A DNA stretch of 64,000 nucleotides from Azoarcus sp031546845 (GCA_031546845.1 JAVBJT010000014.1:62001-126000); one strand, 5' to 3'. Shown: positions 26,001 through 33,360, counted from the first letter of the stretch. The notes: generated by a model not told the origin, from the letters alone. Numbers and translations: made by a program.

Positions 26001-27332
26001 CGCGGTAGCAAGGGGGCGGGCGGCGCTCTGGCGCAGGCTAACCTCGCCCTGTTCAAGTGCCTGAACCTTGAACTGCCCGATTTGCGCTTCCGGGTGCTGG
26101 AAATCACCGATGATATGCCGGGGCCGGAAGTAGCAGCGATCCTGGCGGATGAATTCGGCGATGCCGATGCCCATGCCTACGTGCGCTACGCCGGCGGACG
26201 CCGGACGACCGAGCGGCTCGAAGCGCTACCTATCGACGCTGCCGGCGAAACGGTGGGCGACGCACCGGCGTGGATCGTCACCGGTGGCGGCGGACGCCTA
26301 GGCTTGCTTGCCGCTTGTCATCTGCTTGAAGCGGGTAAGCGGGTGGTTTTGCTCGGGCGTTCGCCCCTGGATGAGGCAGGTCGGCAGGCGCTTCACGCCT
26401 ATCCGGCCGCTGCCTGGGAATACCTGCAATGCGATCTGACCAGCCCGGCACAGGTCGATTCGACGCTCGCCCGTGCCGTGTCCCGCTTTGGTGACGACTG
26501 GGGTATCGTCCATTGCGCCGGAAAAATTGAGGACGGCGCTTTCGCCAGCAAGGACTGGGCTTCCTTCGAGCGGGTTCTGCGTGCCAAAGTCGAGTCGTTG
26601 CTCCTCTTGTGCGCCGGTCTGAAGGGTCGCCAGATCCGCCGGATAGCGCTGTTCTCGTCGATCACGTCGTTGATGGGGAACAGGGGGCAGGGCGACTATG
26701 GTTTCGCCAATGGTTTCCTGGACGGTTTCGCCGCCTTGGCTGCCGATGCGGCCGGAGGCCATCCGATTGTGACCGTGATGGATTGGCCGTACTGGGAAGA
26801 GGGCGGCATGCGAATCAGCGCCGAGCGGCTGCCCGCCTATAGCGACTACTTCCTCACTCAGCCGCTGCCGACCGATGTCGGGCGCAGGATGCTTGGGCAC
26901 CTGCTGGCGAGCGGGCCCGCGCGCCTGGGGATTCTCTATACCAGCGTGCCACTGGAGCAGGTTGAGGCGAGGCTTCTCCTGAAACCGCTGCCAGAAGTTG
27001 GGGCGCCTGCTCCGAAACCGCTCGCTGCGGCACGTTCTTCCAGTGCATCCGGTGCTGCCGGTGAGGCGGCGGGGAGGGATGCTATCCAGCGCTACCTAAT
27101 AGCCTTCCTGCAAATTCACTTGAAGCTGGAACTCGGCGACGAGGATATCAACTTGCCGCTCGATGAACTCGGCGTAGATTCGATTGCACAGATGGACCTG
27201 ATTACCAAGCTGGAAAAGGAAAAGCGTTTCGCCGACCTGCCGCAGTCGCTGATGATCGAGAACGCCAGTATTGCCGGCCTCGTCTCTTACTTCCAAGAGA
27301 ATTACCAGCATGCCGACTACAGCGTGAATTGA
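23055..27332 (+). CDS. Single-module polyketide synthase KS-DH-KR-ACP without acyltransferase
   Basis: 1,425 residues. KS: residues about 1-430, with C176 (DSACSSS), His in ECHGTGT and His in SNIGHCEATAG. DH: about 580-860, with H619 in HWVEGHPVLPG and the second motif LLDGAVQT. KR: about 1,070-1,260, with TGGGGRLG and the Ser/Tyr/Asn residues in FSSITSLMGNRGQGDYGFAN. ACP: about 1,340-1,425, with S1376 in LGVDSIAQMDL. There is no acyltransferase domain, so malonyl units must come from a trans-acting transferase such as FabD. It performs one or iterative rounds of condensation, ketoreduction and dehydration, giving an enoyl or polyene chain; no enoyl reductase domain is seen. An upstream TTG at 23049 is an alternative start. 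Confidence 0.92.
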   Translation: MSTECNDIAVIGIGCRFPDADNSETFFQNLVANRDSVREIPRERWSHADLYASPDEKGRLASKWGGFISGVDEFDARFFKIPPSEAELMDPQQKLFLTCSWEALEDAGYARRRAAEGRRVGVYAGVTWNEFALIANEYGYQRDRFDKANALCWSIPNRVSYFFDFVGPSVAVDSACSSSLVAVHLAIQSLLSGDCEMALAGAVNLNLHPAKYLFLSSSAFLSSEGKCRGFGEGGNGYVPSEGVAVLVLKTLAAAEADGDRIYGVIKGTAVNHGGKATGYTVPNPRAHQAVIQAALHKAGVVPGDVGYVECHGTGTALGDPIEFAGLKLAFEASAKNKQFCAIGTVKSNIGHCEATAGIAGLIKILHAMQEELIPATLHAEVPNRHIDFQNSPFYLAQQNTPWLAGKGPRVAGLSSFGAGGSNAHCIVQSYEAASPATAQGQPEGPLVATISALNRERVLAYCRELRQHLAKRTVSLGDLCQTLCQRESFEYRIALVADSTQALIELLDSLSDRRPEETVVAAVGLADAETERLLGLARQWVEGRIGLHELPTPSGSRLVHLPTYAFEKARSWIHDGPCLYRRNRHPNPIHPLLDENVSTAGGGAYLKTLYHDEYFLAEHWVEGHPVLPGVCLVEMASAAATRYLGSAAVGLFDIWFLEPVALRGREYRQVRLEIGAVGSDEWRFHALSGDDAVKHASGKVRIIGERLARQTDVQGILAGCTGRIVPDHFYSRFALSGVVQRGRFRLVADFRYNDSEAVATLNLSDKFREENSYGMNPTLLDGAVQTAMMHLYQRQPETETVLPFQIGACILHRPLTAKVFVVASLKSLSAKRYDIDICDEAGNVLAEFKDFVLRDYKEKQRDLRPLLFAAVPRELPALLAALGDGAPCSAILPVGTALSPQDFPAAWAKFSWGAGAPKADIAGWLAADEGKIPRLAIVLDGPRSGLAGSELFDSASEHARTLFEIVGFLAGCKRLAEVIVCIRGSKGAGGALAQANLALFKCLNLELPDLRFRVLEITDDMPGPEVAAILADEFGDADAHAYVRYAGGRRTTERLEALPIDAAGETVGDAPAWIVTGGGGRLGLLAACHLLEAGKRVVLLGRSPLDEAGRQALHAYPAAAWEYLQCDLTSPAQVDSTLARAVSRFGDDWGIVHCAGKIEDGAFASKDWASFERVLRAKVESLLLLCAGLKGRQIRRIALFSSITSLMGNRGQGDYGFANGFLDGFAALAADAAGGHPIVTVMDWPYWEEGGMRISAERLPAYSDYFLTQPLPTDVGRRMLGHLLASGPARLGILYTSVPLEQVEARLLLKPLPEVGAPAPKPLAAARSSSASGAAGEAAGRDAIQRYLIAFLQIHLKLELGDEDINLPLDELGVDSIAQMDLITKLEKEKRFADLPQSLMIENASIAGLVSYFQENYQHADYSVN

Positions 27333-27346
27333 GGATGAAGGGCGAC

Positions 27347-28573
27347 ATGCGGAAAAAGGTCGTGGTCACCGGCCTGGGGGTTGCTTCGACGCTAGGAACG
27401 GACGTTGCGACCTTCTGGGCGAACATCAATGCGGCCAAGCTCGGTTATGGTCCATTGCCCATGCTTGATGAAATCGGGGCGCCGTTCCGCGTGGGCGGTC
27501 ACCTTGGTGACCTGTCCGGCCTCGATGACGGCGCGCCGGCTGCCGACCGGGCCACCCGCCTTGCCCTGCACGCGGCCACTCGGGCGCTCCGGCAGGCTGC
27601 TTTTTCGGAGGCGGCGGGCGGGACCGGGGGGGGCACGGTTGGTGTGGTCATGGGCACGACCTGTGGCGCCAACCATGCCATCGAGCTTCCCGGTTTCGAC
27701 GAGGGCTGGTTCGCCGGGCGGCCGGAAGATTGTCCGCGCGAAGCATTCGAGAACTACGATCACGGCGCCATCGCCCATGCGGTGTCGCGGCGCTTTGGCT
27801 TCACCGGCCCCTCCTATGTGTTGGGTACCGCGTGTGCCGCCGGCAATCAGGCGGTCGGCGAGGGTGTCGACCTCATTCGCAGCGGTCAAGCGGACATCGT
27901 TGTCTGCGGCGGCGCTGACAGTTTCTCGCTGTTGCCCATGTTCGGTTTTCATGCGATCAGGTCGCTAGCCGAGGAACGTTGTTTGCCCTTCGACCGTCGT
28001 CGGGGCGGCACAGTGTTAAGCGAAGGCGCCGCCGTGCTCGTTCTGGAGGACGCCGAATCCGCCCGTGCGCGTGGCGTCGTGCCGTTGGCCGAGGTGAGCG
28101 GCTGGGCGTTGAATTGCGACGCTACCAAGTTTGCGACGCCGCTGGAAAGCGGCGAGCGCTGCGAGCAATTGATTCTGGCCTGCGTCGAGGATGCCGGTCT
28201 CGATCTTGTGGACATCGACTATATCCATGCCCACGGTACCGGAACTCAGAACAACGACCTGATGGAAGGCCGGGGAATATCACTGGCCTGCCGGGGCGTA
28301 GCAAAAAGAATCCCGGTTAGTTCGATCAAGGGCGTATTGGGCCATACCATGGGTGCTGCCGGGGCCTTTGGCGCGGTGGCCGCGACGCTCGCCATCGAGC
28401 ATGGACGCATTCCGCCCAATGCGCCGCTCAGCGAGATGGACGATGGTGTCGACCTGGAGGTGGTGACCGATTCGCAGGCGATGCCGGCTCGGCATGTTCT
28501 GACGCTTTCCTTCGCCTTCGGCGGTTGCAACGTTGCGACCTTGTTTTCACGCTCCGCAGGCGGGAGTTCATGA
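27347..28573 (+). CDS. FabF-type ketosynthase (second KS-alpha)
   Basis: 408 residues from MRKKVVVTGLGVASTLG. The catalytic residues are intact: C163 (GTACAAGNQAV), His in HAHGTGTQNND and His in GVLGHTMGAAG. I chose the ATG at 27347 because AAGGG lies five bases upstream and it gives the usual FabF N-terminus; earlier starts at 27335 or 27329 (TTG) are possible. Paired with the next gene it forms the second KS/CLF set of the cluster, which argues for two separate elongation phases or two chains. Confidence 0.9.
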   Translation: MRKKVVVTGLGVASTLGTDVATFWANINAAKLGYGPLPMLDEIGAPFRVGGHLGDLSGLDDGAPAADRATRLALHAATRALRQAAFSEAAGGTGGGTVGVVMGTTCGANHAIELPGFDEGWFAGRPEDCPREAFENYDHGAIAHAVSRRFGFTGPSYVLGTACAAGNQAVGEGVDLIRSGQADIVVCGGADSFSLLPMFGFHAIRSLAEERCLPFDRRRGGTVLSEGAAVLVLEDAESARARGVVPLAEVSGWALNCDATKFATPLESGERCEQLILACVEDAGLDLVDIDYIHAHGTGTQNNDLMEGRGISLACRGVAKRIPVSSIKGVLGHTMGAAGAFGAVAATLAIEHGRIPPNAPLSEMDDGVDLEVVTDSQAMPARHVLTLSFAFGGCNVATLFSRSAGGSS

Positions 28574-29667
28574 TGCGCGCGCCGTCGGAAATTTGCATCT
28601 CCGGGATCGGTATCGTTTCGCCGCTCGGCGAGCGGGTGGCCGAGAACTGGCGCACCCTGCGGGCCGGGCAGCGCGCGCCGGTGCCGGAAATTAGGGGATT
28701 CGTTCCGTCCGCTTACGTCAAGCGGCGCTACCTGCGGCCGCTCGACGACGTCACCTTGCGGTGCATCGCCATGGCTGGCGTTGCGATGGAAGACTCCGGG
28801 GCGGTGTTTGCGAATATCGACCCGGCAAGGGTGGGCGTAGTTGTCGGCAGCATGTTCGCCGGTGTCGGCTGCATCTTCGAATTCAAGCAAGCCTGCTGCG
28901 AGGCGCGGCGGGATGGCTATCTGGGCCTCAGCCCGCTTTATTTCCCTGGCATTGCCTTTAATTCGTTGTCGGGGCAGTTGGCGATCGAATTCGGGCATAC
29001 CGGGCCGAATTCTGTGGTCAACGCGGGTCTTGCTTCGGGATTGGTCTCCGTCGCCAAGGGCGCTGAGCTGATTCGGTCGGGCAAGGCCGACGTGGTTATC
29101 GCCGGCGGGGCGGAGATGTCTCATTCCTTTATCCGGCAAAAATTCGCCGCCCTCCGTGATACCTCAGCGGTTACAGCGCTCGGTCGCGATTTCGAGCCTG
29201 CCGAGGGCGTGTGCTTGTTCGTCCTACATCGCGGGGACGACGAGCGTTTTCCCCGGGACCGCGTCTATGGGACGCTGCAAGGTTGGCGCTATGGCTTCTT
29301 GCCGGAAGGCTGCCGGCCCGAGGACATCGCACGGGTCGTTCAAGCCATGCCCGGCTGGAATGCTGAGGATGTGCGCGCAGCGGTGGCCTGTGCCTATGCT
29401 GCCTCGCCGCTTGCGGCGGCCGAGGATGCGGCTCTTGTCCAACTCCTTTCTCAGGACAAGCCGGCAGTGCTACGCAACAAGGAGCAGTTTGGGCACGCAC
29501 TGGGAGCAGCCGGCAGCCTCGACCTTTTCCACGGCTTGCTCCACGCTGGCGAGGAATTGGCAGGCAAGGGCTCGGTACTAGTCAGCGCCCTTGATCCGAG
29601 CGGGAGTTGCGCTTTTCTGCGCGTGCGCTCGGATGGGTATTATCCTAGAGCTGTGACGATGGAATAA
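28570..29667 (+). CDS. Chain-length-factor-like ketosynthase homologue (active-site Leu)
   Basis: 365 residues of ketosynthase fold in which the nucleophile position reads NAGLASG: L154 replaces Cys. The first catalytic His is also lost (CAYAASP in place of HGTGT), while FGHALGAAG keeps the second His region. It cannot condense on its own and is best read as the KS-beta partner of the preceding ketosynthase; the genes overlap by four bases. The Leu differs from the Gln of the first CLF (7769-8797), so the two pairs are not recent duplicates. Confidence 0.82.
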   Translation: MMRAPSEICISGIGIVSPLGERVAENWRTLRAGQRAPVPEIRGFVPSAYVKRRYLRPLDDVTLRCIAMAGVAMEDSGAVFANIDPARVGVVVGSMFAGVGCIFEFKQACCEARRDGYLGLSPLYFPGIAFNSLSGQLAIEFGHTGPNSVVNAGLASGLVSVAKGAELIRSGKADVVIAGGAEMSHSFIRQKFAALRDTSAVTALGRDFEPAEGVCLFVLHRGDDERFPRDRVYGTLQGWRYGFLPEGCRPEDIARVVQAMPGWNAEDVRAAVACAYAASPLAAAEDAALVQLLSQDKPAVLRNKEQFGHALGAAGSLDLFHGLLHAGEELAGKGSVLVSALDPSGSCAFLRVRSDGYYPRAVTME

Positions 29668-29838
29668 ATGGTCGCTATAGATGGAGTGAAAAATCGCTCT
29701 GGATACTGCTACTGCATCCATGGGGCCGCCTTGGCCAGCGGCAATGCCACTTACATCGACTGGAGTGAGGGCTCGCCCGGTTCAAGGATAGTGCAAGGGT
29801 TGAGTTTTCGAACTGGAAGCGGTTGCCTGCAGGAGTGA
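29668..29838 (+). CDS. Possible 56-residue small protein, doubtful
   Basis: An ATG directly abuts the stop of the preceding gene (TAAATG), and the frame stays open for 56 codons (begins MVAIDGVKNRSGYCYCIHG). Three Cys residues and a neutral composition are visible; I recognise no family. There is no clear ribosome binding site beyond the coupling position. It may be chance. Confidence 0.2.
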   Translation: MVAIDGVKNRSGYCYCIHGAALASGNATYIDWSEGSPGSRIVQGLSFRTGSGCLQE

Positions 29839-29957
29839 AGCGATCCAGGCAGTCGAGTTCTGGCGCAGCTTATGGCGTTTCTTGGACCTGAGCCTGATCG
29901 CGGGCAGGGCGAACGAAACCAGCAAACATTTACCACTTAAACGATTTGGAGCACACC

Positions 29958-30380
29958 ATGCAGTGGCATCGTCTCTTCTACCGGATTGGATCTTGGGCGT
30001 TCATTCTTCTCGGGGGAGGCCATCTGCTGACGCTATGGTTCGCACCACGCACTGCCGAGCAGGACGCGATCCTCGAAGTCATGCGGAATTTCCCGGTCAG
30101 GCTGCCAGGCAGTGATGGGAATCTTTATCTCTACCATGTCGGATTCAGCTCGACGATGGGGGTGTTGCTGATCGCCTATGGATTACAGGCTCTGGCGATT
30201 GGTCCCCTCTGCGCCCACAATCCTGCGGCGGAGCGCCGGCTTTTTGCACTCCATACCGGTGTTTCGGTTTTGGCGCTTCTGCTGTCGCTGAAATTCTTTT
30301 TCATTGTGCCGATTGCATTCATGAGCGTGGCCAGCCTTTTTTACGGGCTGTGCTTCTTCCTCAAGCGGCGCACGGCTTAA
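29958..30380 (+). CDS. Small four-helix membrane protein, unknown function
   Basis: 140 residues with four predicted transmembrane segments: around 8-27, 58-80, 93-113 and 115-133. The start at 29958 follows GGAG by six bases. No catalytic motif is apparent; similar small membrane proteins occur in many proteobacteria without known function. It is the last + strand gene before the convergent O-methyltransferase and may or may not belong to the biosynthetic unit. Confidence 0.75.
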   Translation: MQWHRLFYRIGSWAFILLGGGHLLTLWFAPRTAEQDAILEVMRNFPVRLPGSDGNLYLYHVGFSSTMGVLLIAYGLQALAIGPLCAHNPAAERRLFALHTGVSVLALLLSLKFFFIVPIAFMSVASLFYGLCFFLKRRTA

Positions 30381-30392
30381 GGCGGATTTCGA

Positions 30393-30430
30393 TGACAGTT
30401 GACGTTCAGGGCAACTGTCAAGGTTGACAG
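30393..30430. repeat. Overlapping palindromes between convergent genes
   Basis: TGACAGTTG (30393-30401) and CAACTGTCA (30412-30420) form a perfect nine-base stem with a ten-base loop. CAACTGTCA also overlaps a second palindrome, CTGTCAAGGTTGACAG (30415-30430). The two stems share an arm and cannot form together. They span the 3' ends of two convergent genes; no T-tract follows. The 16-base palindrome has the CT-N12-AG outline of las/rhl-type lux boxes, but it sits at a gene end, so a terminator-like role is at least as likely. Confidence 0.45.
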
Positions 30431-31560
30431 GGGGGCTTCTCGCACAAAACGAGAAGCTTGCCGAAGGATTTCAGTCCTACTACTTCTTCTAGCATCAGGC
30501 CGCTCTGCTCGGATAGTGACCGCCATTCCTGCAGGGTACGTTCGCGTCCCGATGTCGCCATGAACATCTGCATGTCGAAGGAGGCGCCTGCGAGGTCGGC
30601 CCCTGTTTCCGGCAATACCATTTCCATCACGATGACCCGAGCGCCGGTGCTAGCAATGGCGGTTGCAAGGTTTCTGAGGATGCATGCGCAAGTGGCGTCG
30701 TCAAAACAATGGAGCACGGCGGAGAGCAGATAAGCATCTTTGTCGCTACGCGCTGGCGGCACTGCCTCAAGGATGTCGCAGGCTTGGAAGCACATGCGGT
30801 TGGTACCCTCGGCCGTCTGGGTTGCCCAGTGGCGCTCGGCCTCGGCGACGACCTGCGGGCGGTCGAGTACCAGGGCGTTCAGGCCGAGATGGCGTTTAAG
30901 GATCGCCAACGCCTTGATGCCGCGGGAGCCGCCAACATCGATAACCCGGTCGAAACGGCTCCAGTCGAAATCGGTCGCAAAGCTGTCGCCGGCAAGTGCC
31001 TCGACGCTGTCCATCGCTGCGGAAAATAGTGCATCGGCGTCCGCATTGCTCTCGAGATAGGAGAAGAGGTCATTACCGTGTACCAGCCGGAAAGGTGCAA
31101 CGCCCTCGCGCACGCCGCGTTCGAGCTGCTCGAACCACGGGCGGCTCATGGCTTCCGAGTTGTGCATCAGGACCATGGCCCGCATGCTCCCCGGACGGTC
31201 TGTGCGCAGAAAGGACGAAGCTCTGTTGTTGCGGAACCGGCGCGGCGAGACCTCGGCGAAGATGCCCATGGCCGCCAACATGCGCAGCAGACGAGCCGTG
31301 GCGGTGTGCTCCGCCCCGACCCGAGTGGCAATTTCCTCGGCATCGAGTACGCCGTCGCCGAGCACGTTGGCGATATCGAGTCGAGCAGCGACGTAAAGCG
31401 CGCGGGATTGCCAGAAAGCCGAACCGATCTGCAGCAGCCGGAAAGGTGGAGGGGTGAGCCGGTTGGGTAGAGCGTGGAGCCAAGTGCCTATTTTCATCGC
31501 CCAGGTGAAAAGGCGGACAGACATGACATTCTTTTGAAAACGCATCGGATTTCTTTTCAT
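30418..31560 (-). CDS. SAM-dependent O-methyltransferase (plant/bacterial OMT class)
   Basis: 380 residues. An N-terminal winged-helix dimerisation domain (ALYVAARLDIANVL, ATARLLRMLAAMGIF) precedes a class I SAM domain with VIDVGGSRGIKAL and the catalytic-His region LHCFDDATCACIL. Enzymes of this class methylate hydroxyl groups of aromatic or polyketide products. It is transcribed against the rest of the cluster but lies inside it, so O-methylation of a quinolone oxygen or N-hydroxyl is a reasonable guess. The ATG overlaps the stop of a small upstream frame (ATGA at 31560-31557). Starts further in, such as the ATG for MSVRLF, are possible. Confidence 0.85.
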   Translation of the reverse strand: MKRNPMRFQKNVMSVRLFTWAMKIGTWLHALPNRLTPPPFRLLQIGSAFWQSRALYVAARLDIANVLGDGVLDAEEIATRVGAEHTATARLLRMLAAMGIFAEVSPRRFRNNRASSFLRTDRPGSMRAMVLMHNSEAMSRPWFEQLERGVREGVAPFRLVHGNDLFSYLESNADADALFSAAMDSVEALAGDSFATDFDWSRFDRVIDVGGSRGIKALAILKRHLGLNALVLDRPQVVAEAERHWATQTAEGTNRMCFQACDILEAVPPARSDKDAYLLSAVLHCFDDATCACILRNLATAIASTGARVIVMEMVLPETGADLAGASFDMQMFMATSGRERTLQEWRSLSEQSGLMLEEVVGLKSFGKLLVLCEKPPCQP

Positions 31561-31694
31561 GTTTCGGAGGCCTGCGGGAGCATCGCTGCCGAGAGCAGGC
31601 GGCTGTTGAAGGTGGCCAGTTGGTTGAGGAAGACGTCATTCTCCAATCGTCCCGTCTGCTCTTCGAAAATGCTTTTTAGAAATATCAGTGTCAT
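31557..31694 (-). CDS. Possible short coupled protein upstream of the O-methyltransferase
   Basis: A minus-strand frame ends in an ATGA overlap with the O-methyltransferase start, the usual sign of translational coupling. From its nearest ATG it encodes 45 residues (begins MTLIFLKSIFEEQTGRLEND), and the frame stays open upstream to 31916. No family is recognised; it may be the tail of a broken gene. The coupling geometry is the only real support. Confidence 0.35.
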   Translation of the reverse strand: MTLIFLKSIFEEQTGRLENDVFLNQLATFNSRLLSAAMLPQASET

Positions 31695-32022
31695 GGCCAA
31701 GCTGATGAATGGCAGGTAGTCTCGTTCGTAAGGACGCTGTCCAGTGCCACCTGTTTGCGACAGACCCGCAAGAGTCGCCGCTCCCGGGCTCAAGGCGAGC
31801 GCACTACCTTGTTTGTGATCCTCGCAGGATGGGCAACGCCTCAACCGAGGCCGCCATGGCTGGCTTTGGCTCCGCTCGTCCTCACTGACGACCAGGGGAG
31901 AGAAATGGCCCGCCACGAGAAATTTTCGGCGCTTATCGGCAGCATTTTAATGCTAAATGCATTTATGGAATGATGAAGAGTCCGTCTTTTCTCGAGTGGC
32001 ATGCCGGTCTTGCGTAGTTAAA

Positions 32023-32040
32023 GGTTACATTTTCATAACC
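32023..32040. repeat. Interrupted palindrome upstream of the luxR-type gene
   Basis: GGTTA-cattttca-TAACC is an 18-base dyad with five-base perfect arms. It could be an operator in the divergent region between the O-methyltransferase and the LuxR-type gene, or an end of the decayed insertion sequence nearby. Confidence 0.3.
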
Positions 32041-32194
32041 CGTTGGCATAGCGTTGCGATGAGATAATCCGGGCTGCGCGTATTTTTATCGCTTCGGGAT
32101 ATGTGGCAATGCTAATCCAACCCAATGGTCAACGCAGGTGTTGTTCATTTACCTATTCAGCATGGCCAACCAGGGTAGATGAAGTGGCTCCCTC

Positions 32195-32383
32195 ATGCCG
32201 AACTTCTGGATCGCCGTATCGGTTTATACCCTCGTCGCTATCGTCAATAACCGCCTTATCCGCGCTGCGCCGCTCTACTCTTCGCTACAAATTTTGTCGC
32301 TCACTTTGTTTGCGACGATGCCCTTGAAGCGAGCCTTTCTGGGTGAAGGCTACATTTCCGAGCAAGGCAGCAACGGCAAGTAG
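32195..32383 (+). pseudogene. IS4-family transposase C-terminal remnant
   Basis: The 62-residue frame reads MPNFWIAVSVYTLVAIVNNR ... LYSSLQILSLTLFATMPLKRAF. This matches the C-terminal pattern of IS4-like transposases (WIAVSVYVLVAIIKK...LYQILQILSVTLFEKTPI) as I remember it. The catalytic part upstream is missing, so it is a relic. It lies between the O-methyltransferase and the LuxR-type regulator and marks past mobile-element activity at the right edge of the cluster. Confidence 0.65.
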
Positions 32384-32445
32384 CTGAATTCGTTCGCGCT
32401 TTAACCCGACACTGCTGATGCTACCTATTTCTGATTTAGTTGGAG

Positions 32446-33168
32446 ATGCGGACGACCGTGGAACCCTGGCAAGTTGATTTTGTGGCCGCAATCCAGACCA
32501 CAGGCTGCGAAAGCGAGTTATTTCGGGTAGTAAGTTCTTTAGCCAGCAATTTGGGCTTTGACCGGTGTGCCTACGGGCTACGCTCCCCTTTGCCCATCAT
32601 CAGGCCAAAAACCTTGTTGCTGAACAACTATCCGGCTCTTTGGCAGGCGCGTTATCAGGAAAATAATTACATAGCCGTCGACCCAACGGTCAGTTGCTGC
32701 TTGCGCTCCTCACAGCCAGTAATTTGGAGCGATCAATTGTTTGGCTCAGCCCTTAACTTCTGGGAAGAGGCTCGCTCCTTCGGTTTGAACTACGGCTGGG
32801 CGCAATCCAGCCGCGAGGCACAAGGCTGCCTGGGTATGCTGACCCTTGCGCGCTCGAAGGAACCTCTTAAGGATGGTGAACTACGGGCCAATGGCCTCAA
32901 GATGTCCTGGCTGGCACAGGCGGCGCACCATGGGATGGTGAGGATACTTAAACCGAAAATAATCCCTGAAACCGAAGTGCAGCTATCTCAGCGTGAAATC
33001 TGTGTGTTGCGATGGACCGCCGATGGAAAAACGTCGTGCGACATTTCCGAAATCCTCAACATTACGGAGAGGACGGTCAATTTCCATATTAGCAACGCCA
33101 TTACCAAGTTGAACGCTGCCAACAAGACTGCTGCCACCGTTCGGGCGGCACTGCTTGGAATTTTGTAA
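32446..33168 (+). CDS. LuxR-type quorum-sensing regulator (no luxI in window)
   Basis: 240 residues. The N-terminal autoinducer-binding domain shows the conserved W..RY....Y...DP..........P..W spacing (LWQARYQENNYIAVDPTV, PVIWSD), corresponding to W57, Y61, D70, P71 and W85 of TraR. The C-terminal LuxR helix-turn-helix reads LSQREICVLRWTADGKTSCDISEILNITERTVNFHISN. It should bind an acyl-homoserine lactone or similar ligand and regulate transcription. No synthase is present in the window, so it is a solo here. Given the PqsE homologue in the same cluster, it may be a RhlR-like partner. TTG at 32440 and GTG at 32458 are alternative starts; no site is clearly best. Confidence 0.88.
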   Translation: MRTTVEPWQVDFVAAIQTTGCESELFRVVSSLASNLGFDRCAYGLRSPLPIIRPKTLLLNNYPALWQARYQENNYIAVDPTVSCCLRSSQPVIWSDQLFGSALNFWEEARSFGLNYGWAQSSREAQGCLGMLTLARSKEPLKDGELRANGLKMSWLAQAAHHGMVRILKPKIIPETEVQLSQREICVLRWTADGKTSCDISEILNITERTVNFHISNAITKLNAANKTAATVRAALLGIL

Positions 33169-33313
33169 AGGCCAGAGTAGTTGGGTAGTTGTAAGTCCTT
33201 GGTAAGCCTATCTTACGTTTCAGAGGGAAGTGGACGGCTTGTCAGCGGCTTCGTTACGTATTCACGCGAGAACCACCTGATTTTACTCAAGGTTTGGGGT
33301 GGAGGGGCGGTGC

Positions 33314-33319
33314 TATAAT
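33314..33319 (+). promoter_or_regulatory. Putative -10 box of hemA
   Basis: A perfect TATAAT lies 41 bases before the hemA ATG. The -35 region is weak (GGTTTG or TTGGGG), so only the -10 is called. Confidence 0.5.
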
Positions 33320-33360
33320 CGCCCACCACTGATTGATCGGCCTCCCATCCGCCTGTCCGC

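Larger units (their letters stand above)
31695..32445. other. Region of about 750 bases with no intact gene at the cluster edge
   Basis: Apart from a possible upstream extension of the small minus-strand frame, this stretch holds a transposase remnant at 32195-32383 and an inverted repeat at 32023-32040. Other frames are short and look random. The promoters for the O-methyltransferase (leftward) and the LuxR-type gene (rightward) should lie here; I cannot point to them. Confidence 0.6.

Noticed and set aside
24789..26174. 461-codon minus-strand frame inside the polyketide synthase gene
   Set aside because: It is antisense to the DH region, has no recognisable motif, and the codon bias of the + strand gene explains the long open frame.
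30415..30430. Calling the palindrome a definite lux box
   Set aside because: It spans the stop codon of the O-methyltransferase at a convergent junction, not a promoter, so it is reported only as a repeat.
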